64,000 nt of DNA. It comes from Beijerinckiaceae bacterium. GTDB lineage: Bacteria; Pseudomonadota; Alphaproteobacteria; Rhizobiales; Beijerinckiaceae. The number at the start of each line of letters is the position of its first letter. Position 1 is the first letter of the stretch. The notes below the pieces were generated by a model, which did not search any database, was not told the origin of the DNA, and saw only the letters and a program-made list of their open reading frames with translations. Positions 1-9,030 of the stretch are shown piece after piece. The stretch is taken from assembly GCA_947370975.1 (NCBI GenBank), contig CANBNG010000009.1, positions 1 through 64,000 of the forward strand, written 5' to 3'. A program made the translations under genes and the position numbers.

Positions 1-20
1 CCCCCCCCCCCCCCCCCCCC
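1..20. repeat. Poly-C homopolymer at window start
   Basis: Twenty consecutive C residues open the window and then switch abruptly to ordinary mixed sequence. No comparable homopolymer occurs elsewhere in the window. The position at the extreme edge suggests a contig-end or gap-fill artefact rather than biology. Confidence 0.9.
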
Positions 21-125
21 GGCTGGGCAAGACTTGCAGAACTGATCCACCCAGCGGATGCTCGCGGCCCATTGAACAAGGCCTGCTTGCAAAAAATGCC
101 GCCGCCAGAAAACGGATCACGCCCG

Positions 126-494
126 ATGTCCATCACGATTGCCGCCCGCCTCATTGCAGCGCTGGCGGGCCTACTCGGTGCGTCGGGCGTAGCCGCCGCA
201 GCCATGGCAGCACATGGCGGCTATGGCGAAAATCTGCGCACGGCCTCGGAATTTGCGCTCGTCCATGCGGCGCTGGTGATGGCGCTGTGCCTGCGCGCTG
301 CCCCGACCCGCACAACCACGCTCGCGGGCCTCGTGACACTGGCAGGCGCCCTGCTCTTTTGCGGCGATCTTGCCCTGCGCGCCATCGCCGGACACGGACT
401 TTTTCCGTCCGCCGCCCCATCGGGGGGCATGCTGCTGATGGCGGGCTGGCTCCTTACTTCGCTCTCAGCCCTCCTTCATTTGCGCGTTAAGTAA
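126..494 (+). CDS. DUF423 family small membrane protein
   Basis: This encodes a 122-residue hydrophobic protein with about four membrane-spanning segments. It has the DUF423 (YgdD-like) layout: an N-terminal GLLGASGVAAAAMAAHG segment resembling the family's G-A-x-G-A-H-G signature, a central LVHAALVMAL helix, a GALLFCGDLALRA segment, and a terminal GGMLLMAGWLL helix. An upstream in-frame ATG at 72 would add 18 hydrophilic residues; the ATG at 126 puts the first membrane helix at the N terminus as in the family and is preferred. The family's role is unknown. It appears monocistronic, and the next gene starts 131 bases later. Confidence 0.75.
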   Translation: MSITIAARLIAALAGLLGASGVAAAAMAAHGGYGENLRTASEFALVHAALVMALCLRAAPTRTTTLAGLVTLAGALLFCGDLALRAIAGHGLFPSAAPSGGMLLMAGWLLTSLSALLHLRVK

Positions 495-625
495 CAGCTC
501 AGCTTGCAAACAAGCGCATTCGGCTGCATTTTTATCGGACAAGCTTACTGATTTATTTTTCCTGAAACAGGCGCATGCTTGCGCTCTGGTTTCTTGCCCG
601 TTCCTGAACCTCGGAAGTGGCCCCG

Positions 626-1015
626 ATGACCGAAACGGACCATCACGCCGTCCTGAAAGGACGAAGGGTTCTCATTGTCGAGGATGAGCCCTTCATTGCG
701 ATGACGCTTGAGGACATGCTGACAGATCTCGGCTGCGAGATAGCGGGCTCTGTCGGCCAGGTTCAGGACGCATTGAGCGCCATCGCACGCGGCAATATTG
801 ACGCTGCCGTACTCGACGTAAATCTCGGTGCGCAAAAGATCGATCCCGTTGCCGACGAGCTTGCGCGCCTGCGTCTGCCCTTCGTCTTTACCACCGGCTA
901 TGGCCGCGCAGGCATCCCCGCACCCCACAATGCCTGCGGCGTCGTCCAGAAGCCGTTTCGCGCCGATGAACTCGCTCTTGCGCTCAGCGCAGAATTGACC
1001 CGGCTGTCCGTCTGA
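626..1015 (+). CDS. Single-domain response regulator (CheY-like receiver)
   Basis: This 129-residue protein consists only of a receiver domain. The acidic pocket (E19, D20, E21) follows the first strand RRVLIVEDE, the phosphoacceptor is D64 in the AVLDVNLG strand, the switch Thr lies in FTTGYG, and the conserved Lys is in VVQKPF. There is no DNA-binding or enzymatic output domain, so it probably relays a phosphate or acts by protein contact. The FTTGYG...VVQKPF style is common among stand-alone receivers of alphaproteobacteria that are paired with HWE/HisKA_2-type histidine kinases. No kinase gene is in the window. A GTG at 617 is an alternative start adding three residues. Confidence 0.88.
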   Translation: MTETDHHAVLKGRRVLIVEDEPFIAMTLEDMLTDLGCEIAGSVGQVQDALSAIARGNIDAAVLDVNLGAQKIDPVADELARLRLPFVFTTGYGRAGIPAPHNACGVVQKPFRADELALALSAELTRLSV

Positions 1016-1361
1016 TCTCTCCGGCCGCTTTTGTGTCGCACGCCAACCGCCCTTGAGGATCACTCCCGCGAAGATTACCTGAAAATGGTCCCGCAGCGTC
1101 TTGCGTCGAACCAGCACGCGGGAACGCAAGCAGAAGTGCGACATTTTCTGCATAATCAGCGTAATATGTGAAAGAGACCGTTACCCATTTGACAGCTTGG
1201 CCGCAAATGGCGGCTCCCCTCGGGCACAGCTCTTGCCAGAAGGTGCGTCCTGATACCAAATGGCGGGATCGTCTCAAAAAGAGCCGGAGTCGTGCGGAAT
1301 GCCCTGGCCTTTGCCGCAGGACAAACCGGCCCGAGATATCAGCCTGTTACGGGAGACAGGA
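1016..1361. other. Gene-free stretch upstream of the first RND operon
   Basis: About 345 bases without a convincing gene; open frames here on either strand lack protein-like composition and a ribosome binding site. The segment must carry the promoter of the efflux operon starting at 1362, and a TTGACA hexamer lies near 1190, but I could not match it with a well-spaced -10 box. No regulator gene adjoins. Confidence 0.5.
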
Positions 1362-2534
1362 ATGAAGACCGCCAAAACCGCCCTTATGCTGCTGGCCTGC
1401 ACGGCAGGATGTGGCGGGGCCATCGTCAGCTGGCCTGCCATTAACGCCTTCACCGGCGCTGCGCATGCCCAATCGGCTGCCCCGGCCAGCGGCCAGACAC
1501 GCCCTCCGGCAAATGTGCGCGTGGCCAGTGTTACCAACGCGCCTCTGCCTTTCATTACCGAAGCCGTCGGCACTGTGCAGCCGATTGCAAGCGTTGCGAT
1601 CCGCTCGCGCATCGATGCGCAGATCGAAACGATATTGGTCGCCGATGGCGCGGCGGTGAAAGCCGGCGACACGTTGGTCAAGCTCGATTCCCGTCAGGTC
1701 GAAGCCCAGATCAAACAGGCCGAAGCCACGCTCGCCAAGGACAAGACGGTTCTTGAGCAAGCCGAACGCGATGTTGCCCGCTATTCTGAACTTGTGTCCA
1801 AACAAACCGGCACGCAGGTCAATCTCGACAATGCCCGGACCGCTGCTGCAGCAGCGCGCGCTGCCATCATGGGCGATGAAGCGCAGATCGAAAATCTGAA
1901 GGTCCAGCTGAGCTGGTACACGATCAAGGCCCCGATCCCCGGCCGTGTCAGCACCTTCTCGCAAAAGGCCGGCAACATCATCCGCTCGGGTGACGGCACT
2001 GCGACAGGCACGCTCACCACCATCGTGCAGACGACACCGATTTATGTGTCCTTCTCTGTGCCCCAGCGTCTGCTGAGCGATTTGCGCGATGCGATCACGC
2101 GCCCCGATTCCGAAATCACCGTGACCCCGCAAGGCTCGGCGCGCAGCGCCAAGGGCCGCATTTCGGTGATCGACAATGCCATCGATTCCGCGACCGGCAC
2201 GATCACGGTGCGCGCGACCTTCGACAATCCCGACGAGGTGCTGTGGGCGGGACAATTGTGCTCGGTCCGCATCACGCTGCGGGTTGACCCCAATGTGGTG
2301 AGCATTCCCCGCGAGGCCGTGCAATCAGGCCAGACCGGCAATTACGCTTATATTGTCGAGGACGGCGTGGCGCGCGTGCGCCAGATCGAACTCGGCCGCT
2401 TCCAGGAGGGACGGGTCATCGTAACGTCGGGCCTCAAGGGAGGAGAAACTGTCGTGACCGACGGTGCGCTCGGGCTCACCAATGGCGCGCGTGTCGACAC
2501 ACGGACCGCTGAAGGCAAGAAGGGCAATTCGTAA
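1362..2534 (+). CDS. RND efflux membrane fusion protein (periplasmic adaptor)
   Basis: This 390-residue adaptor should link an inner-membrane RND pump to an outer-membrane channel. The ATG at 1362 directly follows a GGGAGACAGG ribosome-binding region and begins a signal peptide (MKTAKTALMLLACTAGCGG), so it is preferred to the upstream in-frame ATG at 1260. Next come the N-terminal beta strand and half-lipoyl region (SVAIRSRIDAQIETILVADGAAVKAGD), an alpha-helical hairpin, the second half-lipoyl motif (YTIKAPIPGRVS), and beta-barrel/membrane-proximal domains ending about residue 385. The stop codon overlaps the next gene's start by one base (TAATG), so the two are translationally coupled. A Cys at residue 13 is not in a clear lipobox, so lipid anchoring is doubtful. 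Confidence 0.9.
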   Translation: MKTAKTALMLLACTAGCGGAIVSWPAINAFTGAAHAQSAAPASGQTRPPANVRVASVTNAPLPFITEAVGTVQPIASVAIRSRIDAQIETILVADGAAVKAGDTLVKLDSRQVEAQIKQAEATLAKDKTVLEQAERDVARYSELVSKQTGTQVNLDNARTAAAAARAAIMGDEAQIENLKVQLSWYTIKAPIPGRVSTFSQKAGNIIRSGDGTATGTLTTIVQTTPIYVSFSVPQRLLSDLRDAITRPDSEITVTPQGSARSAKGRISVIDNAIDSATGTITVRATFDNPDEVLWAGQLCSVRITLRVDPNVVSIPREAVQSGQTGNYAYIVEDGVARVRQIELGRFQEGRVIVTSGLKGGETVVTDGALGLTNGARVDTRTAEGKKGNS

Positions 2535-5500
2535 TGTCGCTTCCCGAACTCTGCATCCGGCGTCCGGTGATGACGACACTGCTGATGGTGTCGTTCATCG
2601 TCTTCGGCATTTTCGGCTATATGAAACTGCCGGTTGCGGCCCTGCCCCGCGTCGACTTCCCGACGATCAATGTCTCGGCTTCGCTGCCTGGCGCAAACCC
2701 AGAGACGATGGCGGCCTCTGTCGCAGCCCCGCTCGAGCGCGCCTTCGCCACCATCCCCGGCATTACCCTGATGACCTCGCGCTCCTCGACGGGCAGCACG
2801 AACATCACGATGCAATTCGACCTCGATCGCGAGATCGATGGCGCGGCGCTCGACGTGCAGTCACAGATTTCCGCCACACTGCGCCGTCTGCCCCCGGAAA
2901 TGACCTCGCCGCCGAGCTTCCGCAAGGTGAACCCCGCGGATTCGCCGATCCTCTTCCTCGGCCTTGCCTCACCCACATTGCCGCTTTCGACGACCAATGA
3001 TTATGCCGAGCAGATTTTTGCCCAGCAGATCTCGCAGATCCCGGGCGTCGCGCAGGTCGTGATCTTCGGCCAGCAGAAATTTGCCGTCCGCATCGAGGCA
3101 GATCCCGACGCCGCCGCCGCGCGTGGCCTGACCTTGGCCGACATCCGCAATGCCGTCGCTGCCGCCAATTCCTCGACGCCCGTCGGCACCCTGCGCGGCA
3201 ATGGGCAGAATGTGACGCTGACGGCCTCTGGCCAGATCGAACATGCCGAAGGCTATCGCGATATTGTCGTTGCCTGGCGCAACGGCGCACCCGTGCGCCT
3301 TGGCGAAATCTCGAAAGTTTACGACGGCGTCGAAAACGATCAGATCGCAGCCTGGCAGAACACGGACCGTGCCATCCTGCTCGCCGTGTTCCGCCAGTCT
3401 GACGCCAATACCGTGCAGGTGGTCGATGCGGTAAAGGACAAGCTCCCGTCCTATCAGGCGCAATTGCCGCCTTCCGTGCAGGCCTTTGTGCTCAACGACC
3501 GCTCGAAATCCATTCGTGAATCGGTCGAGGACGTCGAGTTCACGCTGTTCCTGTCCATCGCGCTCGTCGTGCTGGTGATCTTCCTGTTCCTGAAGACGAT
3601 TGCCGCCACCATCATCCCGACACTGGCGCTGCCGGTGTCGCTGATCGGCACCTGCGCCTTCATGTATGTCTTCGGCTATTCCATCGACAATATCTCGCTG
3701 CTCGCCATCACGCTGGCCGTTGGCTTTGTGGTCGATGACGCCATCGTCATGCTCGAAAACATCGTGCGGCATATCGAGGAAGGCATGAAGCCCTTCGATG
3801 CGGCATTGCTGGGCTCGAAGGAAATCAGCTTCACCATTCTCTCGATCACGCTGTCTCTGGTTGCTGTGTTCATTCCCGTGCTGCTGATGGGCGGCGTCGT
3901 GGGGCGCGTCTTCCGCGAATTTGCGGTTGTCATCTCCTGCGCCATTCTCGTCTCGGGCTTCGTGTCGCTGACGCTGACGCCGATGCTGTGCGCGCGCATT
4001 CTCAAGCCTATCGACCATCACGCAAAGCCGAGCCTGTTTGCGCGCTCTGTCGATTACGTCCTCGACGGCATCACCGACGGCTACCGCTGGATGCTCGACA
4101 TCGTCCTGCGTTTCCGCCTCATCATGCTGGCTGTGACGCTTGGCACCATTGTCGCCAGCGTCGTCATGTTCTCCTGGATCCCGAAGGGCTTCTTCCCCAT
4201 CGAGGACACTGGCTTCCTCTCTGGCTCGTCTGAAGCTGCCCCCGACATCGGCTTCCCCGCCATGGCGGAGAAGCAGCAGCAGATCGCCAAGATCGTCATG
4301 GAGGATCCGGCGGTCGATTACGTCACGTCCAATGTCGGCACGGGCGGCACGAACCAGGGCGCCTTTTTCGTCGCCCTGAAGCCGAAGAAGGAACGCGGCG
4401 AAATCAGCAAGGTGATCGCGCGCCTGCGCCAGCGCACCAATGTCATTCCCGGCATTTCGGCGGTGTTCAACCCTGTCCAGAATCTCAATCTGAACGGCGG
4501 ACGCCAGTCGCGCGCGCAATATCAATACACGCTGCAATCAGGCGACCTTCCCTCGCTTTATGAAAAAGCGCCGGAAATGCTGGAGAAGATGCGCCGTCTG
4601 CCGGTGCTGCGCGACGTGACGACCGATCTCCAGATCCGCAATCCGCAATTGTCGATCGACATCGATCGCGAGAAAGCGGCCGCCTTCGGGCTGACGACGG
4701 ACCAGATCCGCGCGGCGCTCTACAACACCTATGGCAACCGCCAGATCTCGACCATCTTCACGCAATCGGCCGATTATGCCGTCTTGATGGAAGCCAAGGG
4801 CGAGTTCCGCAACGATCCGTCCTCGGTCGGGCGCATCTTCATCCGCGCACAGACGGGCTCGGGCGGCACCGTTTCGGCGGCAGCTGCTGTTGCAGGCTCT
4901 GCATCGGGCGCCGCCGGCGCTTCAACCGGTGTTGGCGGGGGCGTGTCCTCCGCCCCCATTGTTCCGCTCGATCAGGTTGCGACCATCCGCCGGACCGTTG
5001 GCCCGCTGACGGTCAACCGCCAGTCCCAGCAACCAGCCGTAACGCTCTCCTTCAACACGGGGCCGGGCATTTCGATTGGTGAAGCGGTCGAAGCGATCCG
5101 GCGTGCGGAAACCGAGATCAACCTGCCGGCCACGATCTCCACGAATTTCTCGGGCACGGCCGCCCTCTTCCAGGATGCGCAGCGCGGACAGGTGCCGCTC
5201 ATTCTTGCCGCAGTCCTGACCATCTACATCGTGCTGGGCGTGCTCTACGAGAGCTTCATCCACCCGATCACCATTCTCTCGGGCCTGCCCTCTGCCGGCC
5301 TTGGCGCACTGATCGCGCTCTGGGCGACAGGGCTCGATCTCTCGGTCATCGCGATCATCGGCATTCTGCTGCTTGTCGGCATCGTGAAGAAAAACGCGAT
5401 CATGATGATCGACTTTGCCATCGAGCGAAGAAACGAGGGGCTGGATGCCCTGCCCGCGATCCGCGAGGCCGCGCTCATCCGTTTCCGCCCGATCTTCATG

Positions 5501-5740
5501 ACGACCATGGCCGCCATTCTGGGCGCTGTGCCGATTGCCATCGGTGCGGGCGCTGGCGCGGAATTGCGTCAACCGCTGGGCATCGCCATCGTCGGCGGCC
5601 TTTGCGTGTCGCAATTGCTGACCTTGTTCATCACCCCGGTCGTCTATTTCTATCTCGACAAGGTCGACAGCTACCTGTCTGGCCGCACGCAGACGGTTGC
5701 AGCCGAGGCTGCGACGCCGGTGCTCAAGCCCGCCGAATAA
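2534..5740 (+). CDS. RND efflux pump inner-membrane transporter (HAE1/AcrB-MdtC class)
   Basis: This 1068-residue proton-driven exporter has the usual duplicated architecture: TM1 near residue 12, a large periplasmic porter loop, TM2-TM6, a second periplasmic loop, and TM8-TM12. The TM4 aspartate pair is D401-D402 (GFVVDDAIVM) and the TM10 lysine is K952 or K953 (GIVKKNAIMM), the proton-relay residues known from AcrB. The start overlaps the adaptor stop by one base. Around residues 773-810 there is a Gly/Ala/Ser/Thr-rich low-complexity stretch not present in the other two RND proteins of this window. No outer-membrane channel gene follows, so a TolC-like protein encoded elsewhere is presumably used. 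The substrate cannot be predicted from sequence. Confidence 0.95.
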   Translation: MSLPELCIRRPVMTTLLMVSFIVFGIFGYMKLPVAALPRVDFPTINVSASLPGANPETMAASVAAPLERAFATIPGITLMTSRSSTGSTNITMQFDLDREIDGAALDVQSQISATLRRLPPEMTSPPSFRKVNPADSPILFLGLASPTLPLSTTNDYAEQIFAQQISQIPGVAQVVIFGQQKFAVRIEADPDAAAARGLTLADIRNAVAAANSSTPVGTLRGNGQNVTLTASGQIEHAEGYRDIVVAWRNGAPVRLGEISKVYDGVENDQIAAWQNTDRAILLAVFRQSDANTVQVVDAVKDKLPSYQAQLPPSVQAFVLNDRSKSIRESVEDVEFTLFLSIALVVLVIFLFLKTIAATIIPTLALPVSLIGTCAFMYVFGYSIDNISLLAITLAVGFVVDDAIVMLENIVRHIEEGMKPFDAALLGSKEISFTILSITLSLVAVFIPVLLMGGVVGRVFREFAVVISCAILVSGFVSLTLTPMLCARILKPIDHHAKPSLFARSVDYVLDGITDGYRWMLDIVLRFRLIMLAVTLGTIVASVVMFSWIPKGFFPIEDTGFLSGSSEAAPDIGFPAMAEKQQQIAKIVMEDPAVDYVTSNVGTGGTNQGAFFVALKPKKERGEISKVIARLRQRTNVIPGISAVFNPVQNLNLNGGRQSRAQYQYTLQSGDLPSLYEKAPEMLEKMRRLPVLRDVTTDLQIRNPQLSIDIDREKAAAFGLTTDQIRAALYNTYGNRQISTIFTQSADYAVLMEAKGEFRNDPSSVGRIFIRAQTGSGGTVSAAAAVAGSASGAAGASTGVGGGVSSAPIVPLDQVATIRRTVGPLTVNRQSQQPAVTLSFNTGPGISIGEAVEAIRRAETEINLPATISTNFSGTAALFQDAQRGQVPLILAAVLTIYIVLGVLYESFIHPITILSGLPSAGLGALIALWATGLDLSVIAIIGILLLVGIVKKNAIMMIDFAIERRNEGLDALPAIREAALIRFRPIFMTTMAAILGAVPIAIGAGAGAELRQPLGIAIVGGLCVSQLLTLFITPVVYFYLDKVDSYLSGRTQTVAAEAATPVLKPAE

Positions 5741-5752
5741 GGTTCGTCCGTC

Positions 5753-5780
5753 CACGCGCCCGCGCACAAGCGGGCGCGTG
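5753..5780. terminator. Hairpin between convergent genes
   Basis: A perfect 11-bp stem (CACGCGCCCGC with GCGGGCGCGTG) closes a 6-base loop 13 bases after the RND stop codon. There is no strong T run on either side, so intrinsic termination is plausible but not certain. It lies between convergent genes and could serve both. Confidence 0.6.
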
Positions 5781-5787
5781 TGCGCTT

Positions 5788-6186
5788 TCAGGCCGGTTTG
5801 ACAGTGCTCACCCGGCAGGTGTGCATTTTCCCGTCCGCATCGCGCACGGACACATATTCGCCGGGCGCGAATATGCGGGCTTCAAAATGAAAGCCTGAGT
5901 CTTCATCTCCCAGGCCCGGCTCGTAATCAAAAGCCCAGGTACCGCCACCCGCTCCGCCGGGGCGGTGGACGAGCAGGCCACGCGCGACAATCTCGCCGCC
6001 TTCAAGCCTGTGGACAAAACACAAAGCCCGATCACGCTTCCAGGCTTCAGCATCAAGCCGCCCTTGCGCATCGAGCGGCGCAACGAAATCATAATCGCTG
6101 GCGCCTCCAGTCTCTTGCGCGGTCGGTGCGGGCTGAAGGTAAATATGGGCGAGGTGGATGCCAGATTTTTTCTGCATTGCGGCCAT
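5788..6186 (-). CDS. Hypothetical protein (132 aa)
   Basis: I do not recognise this family. It is a soluble, mixed-charge protein of 132 residues with no signal peptide or membrane segment. The middle (GGGTWAFDYEPGLGDEDSGFHFEARIFAPGEYVSV) and the end (DGKMHTCRVSTVKPA) read like a small beta-rich domain. The ATG at 6186 has a purine-rich GGGAAG eight bases upstream; a second ATG four codons in is possible. It is a single gene, convergent with the RND operon and divergent from the AsmA gene. Base composition matches its neighbours. Confidence 0.6.
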   Translation of the reverse strand: MAAMQKKSGIHLAHIYLQPAPTAQETGGASDYDFVAPLDAQGRLDAEAWKRDRALCFVHRLEGGEIVARGLLVHRPGGAGGGTWAFDYEPGLGDEDSGFHFEARIFAPGEYVSVRDADGKMHTCRVSTVKPA

Positions 6187-6388
6187 GGTGAAGCTTCCCT
6201 TTACGACCTCGCGACTAAAGTGCGTTAGCTGACACGAGGAGACGTTACCCAGCCATGACGTGGGTCAAGACATTCAGGAGCAACCGACGCGCCAACGCCT
6301 TGGTTCAGCCCTCTTCATGGCCTCACCTGTCGCCTCGCCCGGGCATGGCTCCGCCAGTCCAGATTTCGACCCTCGTTCAGAAGCGCGC

Positions 6389-8251
6389 ATGACATCCCGG
6401 CTCACATGGATCGCCATCCCCCTCGCGCTTGCAGCCCTTGGCGCAGCCGCCGCTCCCTGGACCCTGTCGGGCGAGGCGCTGCGGCGCGAGCTTGCCGAAC
6501 AGGTGCTGCAAACCACCGGCCTGCGCGCGAGCGCTGAAGGCAAGGCGACCTTCGCCATTCTGCCGCGCCCGCGCATCAAGCTCGAGAATGTCATCATCTC
6601 GGATGAGAACGGCGCGCTCGTCATCAATTCCGGCGTGCTGAAGGGGGACCTTCGCATCCTTCCGCTCATCGGCGGACGCATGGAGCTGGCCTCCGTCCTC
6701 CTGGTCTCGCCCGAGATCACATATGACCATGCCGGCGCGCCGCTGAGCCGCCAGGGCGCCATTGCACGCGCGAGCGAAACCCTGCCCGCGACGCCCGAAG
6801 CCGCAGGCGCGGATCAGGCGCGGCTCGGCACGATCAGCATTGTCGACGGCACAGCGCGCTTCAAGACCAAGGATTCGCCGACCGCCGTTACCATCGGCGA
6901 CATCAATCTCACGCTGGACTGGCCGCGCCTGAGTGCGCCGGCCTCGCTCAACGGCTCGCTGGCCTGGCAGGGCGAAACAACCGAGATTGCGGCCTGGCTT
7001 GGCAAGCCCTCCGCACTGCTGCGCGGCGAGCAGACCTCTGCAACGCTCAAGATCGAATCACAGAGCGTTCAGCTCTCGACAAATGGCGCGCTCTCCAATG
7101 CCCCGCGCCTCCAATATGAGGGCCGCGTGGCGGCTGCGAGCCATTCCCTGCGCGCACTACTGGGCTCGCTCGGTGTGCAAGTGCCCCTGCCCGGCCCGCT
7201 CGCCAATGTGAGCCTATCGGGCAATGCGCGCGGCAGCCTGACCGCTCTCGCCCTCTCGGGCTTGCACATGACTGTCGACGGCAATGCCTTCGAGGGGACG
7301 CTGGCCGTCCAGGCCACCAATGGCCGCCCCGCGATTTCGGGCACATTGGCGAGCGACCTGCTTTTGCTGGGGCCGCTCGTCTCCGACCTGCCGGGCCTGA
7401 CCGGGGCCGAGGGCCAATGGAGCCGCGAGGCTCTCTCGCTGGCCGCGCTCGATTTCGCCGATGTCGATCTGCGTTTCTCGGCCACACGCGCACGCCTTGG
7501 CCGCGCAGTCTTCGATGATGCCGGCTGTTCGATCATGCTTTCGAATGGTCGTCTCGATCTCACCATCGCGCAGGCCAAGGCCTATGGCGGGCAGATCAAG
7601 GGACGCCTCAGCCTTGTGCCGGCCAATGGCGGCATGGATCTGCGCGCCAATGGCGTGTTCGCGAAAATCGATTCCGGCGCGATGATGAAGGAAGCTTTGC
7701 GCAGCATCCGCATCACGGGCGAAGCCAGCGGCCAGTTCTCGCTCGATGGCAATGGCGCCACCATTGCCGAAATCATCAGCTCGCTCGATGGCGGCGCGCA
7801 GGTGACATTCCGCAACGGCGATATTCTCGGGCTCGATCTTGAACAAGCCTTGCGACGCTTGGAGAAGCGCCCGCTCTCCATTGTCACGGAAGTGCGCAAC
7901 GGCCGCACCGGATTTGACACAGCGACCGTCTCCGCGCGCCTGACAGATGGCTTGATCGAATTGAACGACGCCACTGTTTCAGGTCTTGGCGTGCAGCTGG
8001 CTGTTACTGGCAATGCCTCGCTTGCCGACCGCACGATGCGCCTGCGCGCCATGGCGCGACAATCGGGCCCGGCTGCGGGTGCACGCGAAAACAGCCCGCA
8101 ATTGCTGATGGAAATCCGCGGCTCGTGGGATGATCCAGCCCTCATTTTTGACAAGGACAGCCTGATCCGCCGCTCGGAAGCAGCCGCTCCCCTGCTACGC
8201 GCCCTTGAGAAGATCGTGCCTGCGCCCCAGGGCGATCAGCCAGATCCTTGA
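6389..8251 (+). CDS. AsmA family protein
   Basis: This 620-residue protein has a single N-terminal membrane helix (residues 5-23, TWIAIPLALAALGAAAAPW) and a long periplasmic beta-rich body, the layout of AsmA/YhdP/TamB-type proteins that span the envelope and are thought to help phospholipid transport or outer-membrane assembly. The start of the body (TTGLRASAEGKATFAILPRP followed by IKLENVII) and the C-terminal third (about residues 450-590; DGGAQVTFRNGDILGLDLEQALRR then a GLGVQLAVTGNASL repeat unit) match the AsmA N- and C-terminal domains. Upstream in-frame starts (6260 GTG, 6317 ATG) would put a hydrophilic tail before the membrane helix, so 6389 is preferred. The 3' end overlaps the convergent permease gene by 16 bases. 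Confidence 0.85.
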   Translation: MTSRLTWIAIPLALAALGAAAAPWTLSGEALRRELAEQVLQTTGLRASAEGKATFAILPRPRIKLENVIISDENGALVINSGVLKGDLRILPLIGGRMELASVLLVSPEITYDHAGAPLSRQGAIARASETLPATPEAAGADQARLGTISIVDGTARFKTKDSPTAVTIGDINLTLDWPRLSAPASLNGSLAWQGETTEIAAWLGKPSALLRGEQTSATLKIESQSVQLSTNGALSNAPRLQYEGRVAAASHSLRALLGSLGVQVPLPGPLANVSLSGNARGSLTALALSGLHMTVDGNAFEGTLAVQATNGRPAISGTLASDLLLLGPLVSDLPGLTGAEGQWSREALSLAALDFADVDLRFSATRARLGRAVFDDAGCSIMLSNGRLDLTIAQAKAYGGQIKGRLSLVPANGGMDLRANGVFAKIDSGAMMKEALRSIRITGEASGQFSLDGNGATIAEIISSLDGGAQVTFRNGDILGLDLEQALRRLEKRPLSIVTEVRNGRTGFDTATVSARLTDGLIELNDATVSGLGVQLAVTGNASLADRTMRLRAMARQSGPAAGARENSPQLLMEIRGSWDDPALIFDKDSLIRRSEAAAPLLRALEKIVPAPQGDQPDP

Positions 8252-9030
8252 GGCTTGCGCAGACGGTTGATCGCAGCAGCGCCCAGCAGGATAAAGCCGA
8301 CAAAGCCGATCAGGAGCGTTGAAATCGCATTCACCTCGGGCGTCACGCCAAGGCGCACCTGCGCGTAAATGCGCATCGGCAAAGTGGTCGAGCCCGGCCC
8401 CGAAGTGAAACTCGCAATCACGAAATCATCCAGCGACAATGTGAAGGCAAGCAGACATCCAGCCAGCATCGCAGGCGCGATGAGGGGCAGCGTAACGGCA
8501 CGAAAGGTTGCAAGAGGCGTCGCGCCAAGATCCATCGCCGCCTCCTCAAGGCTGCGATCGAAGGTGGCAAGTCGTGCCTGCACGACGACCGTCACAAAGC
8601 AGAGGCCGAGCGTCGTATGGCCTGCAACAATCGTCCAGAAGCCGCGGTCGATGCCAAGCCCGACAAAGAGCAGTAGCAATGACAGGCCGATGATCACCTC
8701 GGGCATGACCAGCGGCGCATAAAGCGCGCCCGCAAACAATGTGCGCCCGGAAAATCGCCCGAAACGCACCAGCGCAAAGGCGGCCATTGTGCCAAGAATG
8801 GTTGCAAGCACGGACGAGACAAGCGCCACGCGCAGACTCACAAAGGCGCTTGCCAACAGCGCTTCATTGCCAAGCAGCGCCTCATACCAATGCGTCGAAA
8901 ACCCGCCCCAGACAGTGACAAGTCGCGAGGCGTTGAAGGAATAGAGCACGAGCAGCGCAATCGGCACGTACAGAAAGCCAAAGCCCAGCGCGAGCACGGC
9001 CAGATGAAAAGGCTGCAAGCCGCGCTTCAT
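8236..9030 (-). CDS. potC: ABC transporter permease, PotC/PotI-like
   Basis: This 264-residue inner-membrane subunit has six predicted helices and an EAA cytoplasmic loop (EEAAMDLGATPLATFRAVTLPLIAPA) that docks on the ATPase. It is the second permease of a polyamine-type importer. The ATG at 9030 forms an ATGA overlap with the upstream permease stop, fixing the start. Transcription order is ATPase, permease, permease. The pairing and sizes match PotABC/PotGHI, but ABC transporters of this class also import other cationic or opine-like compounds, so polyamine specificity is an inference. Confidence 0.88.
   Translation of the reverse strand: MKRGLQPFHLAVLALGFGFLYVPIALLVLYSFNASRLVTVWGGFSTHWYEALLGNEALLASAFVSLRVALVSSVLATILGTMAAFALVRFGRFSGRTLFAGALYAPLVMPEVIIGLSLLLLFVGLGIDRGFWTIVAGHTTLGLCFVTVVVQARLATFDRSLEEAAMDLGATPLATFRAVTLPLIAPAMLAGCLLAFTLSLDDFVIASFTSGPGSTTLPMRIYAQVRLGVTPEVNAISTLLIGFVGFILLGAAAINRLRKPQGSG

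Noticed and set aside
545..1153. 202-codon minus-strand frame under the response regulator
   Set aside because: Shadow of a clear receiver domain on the plus strand.
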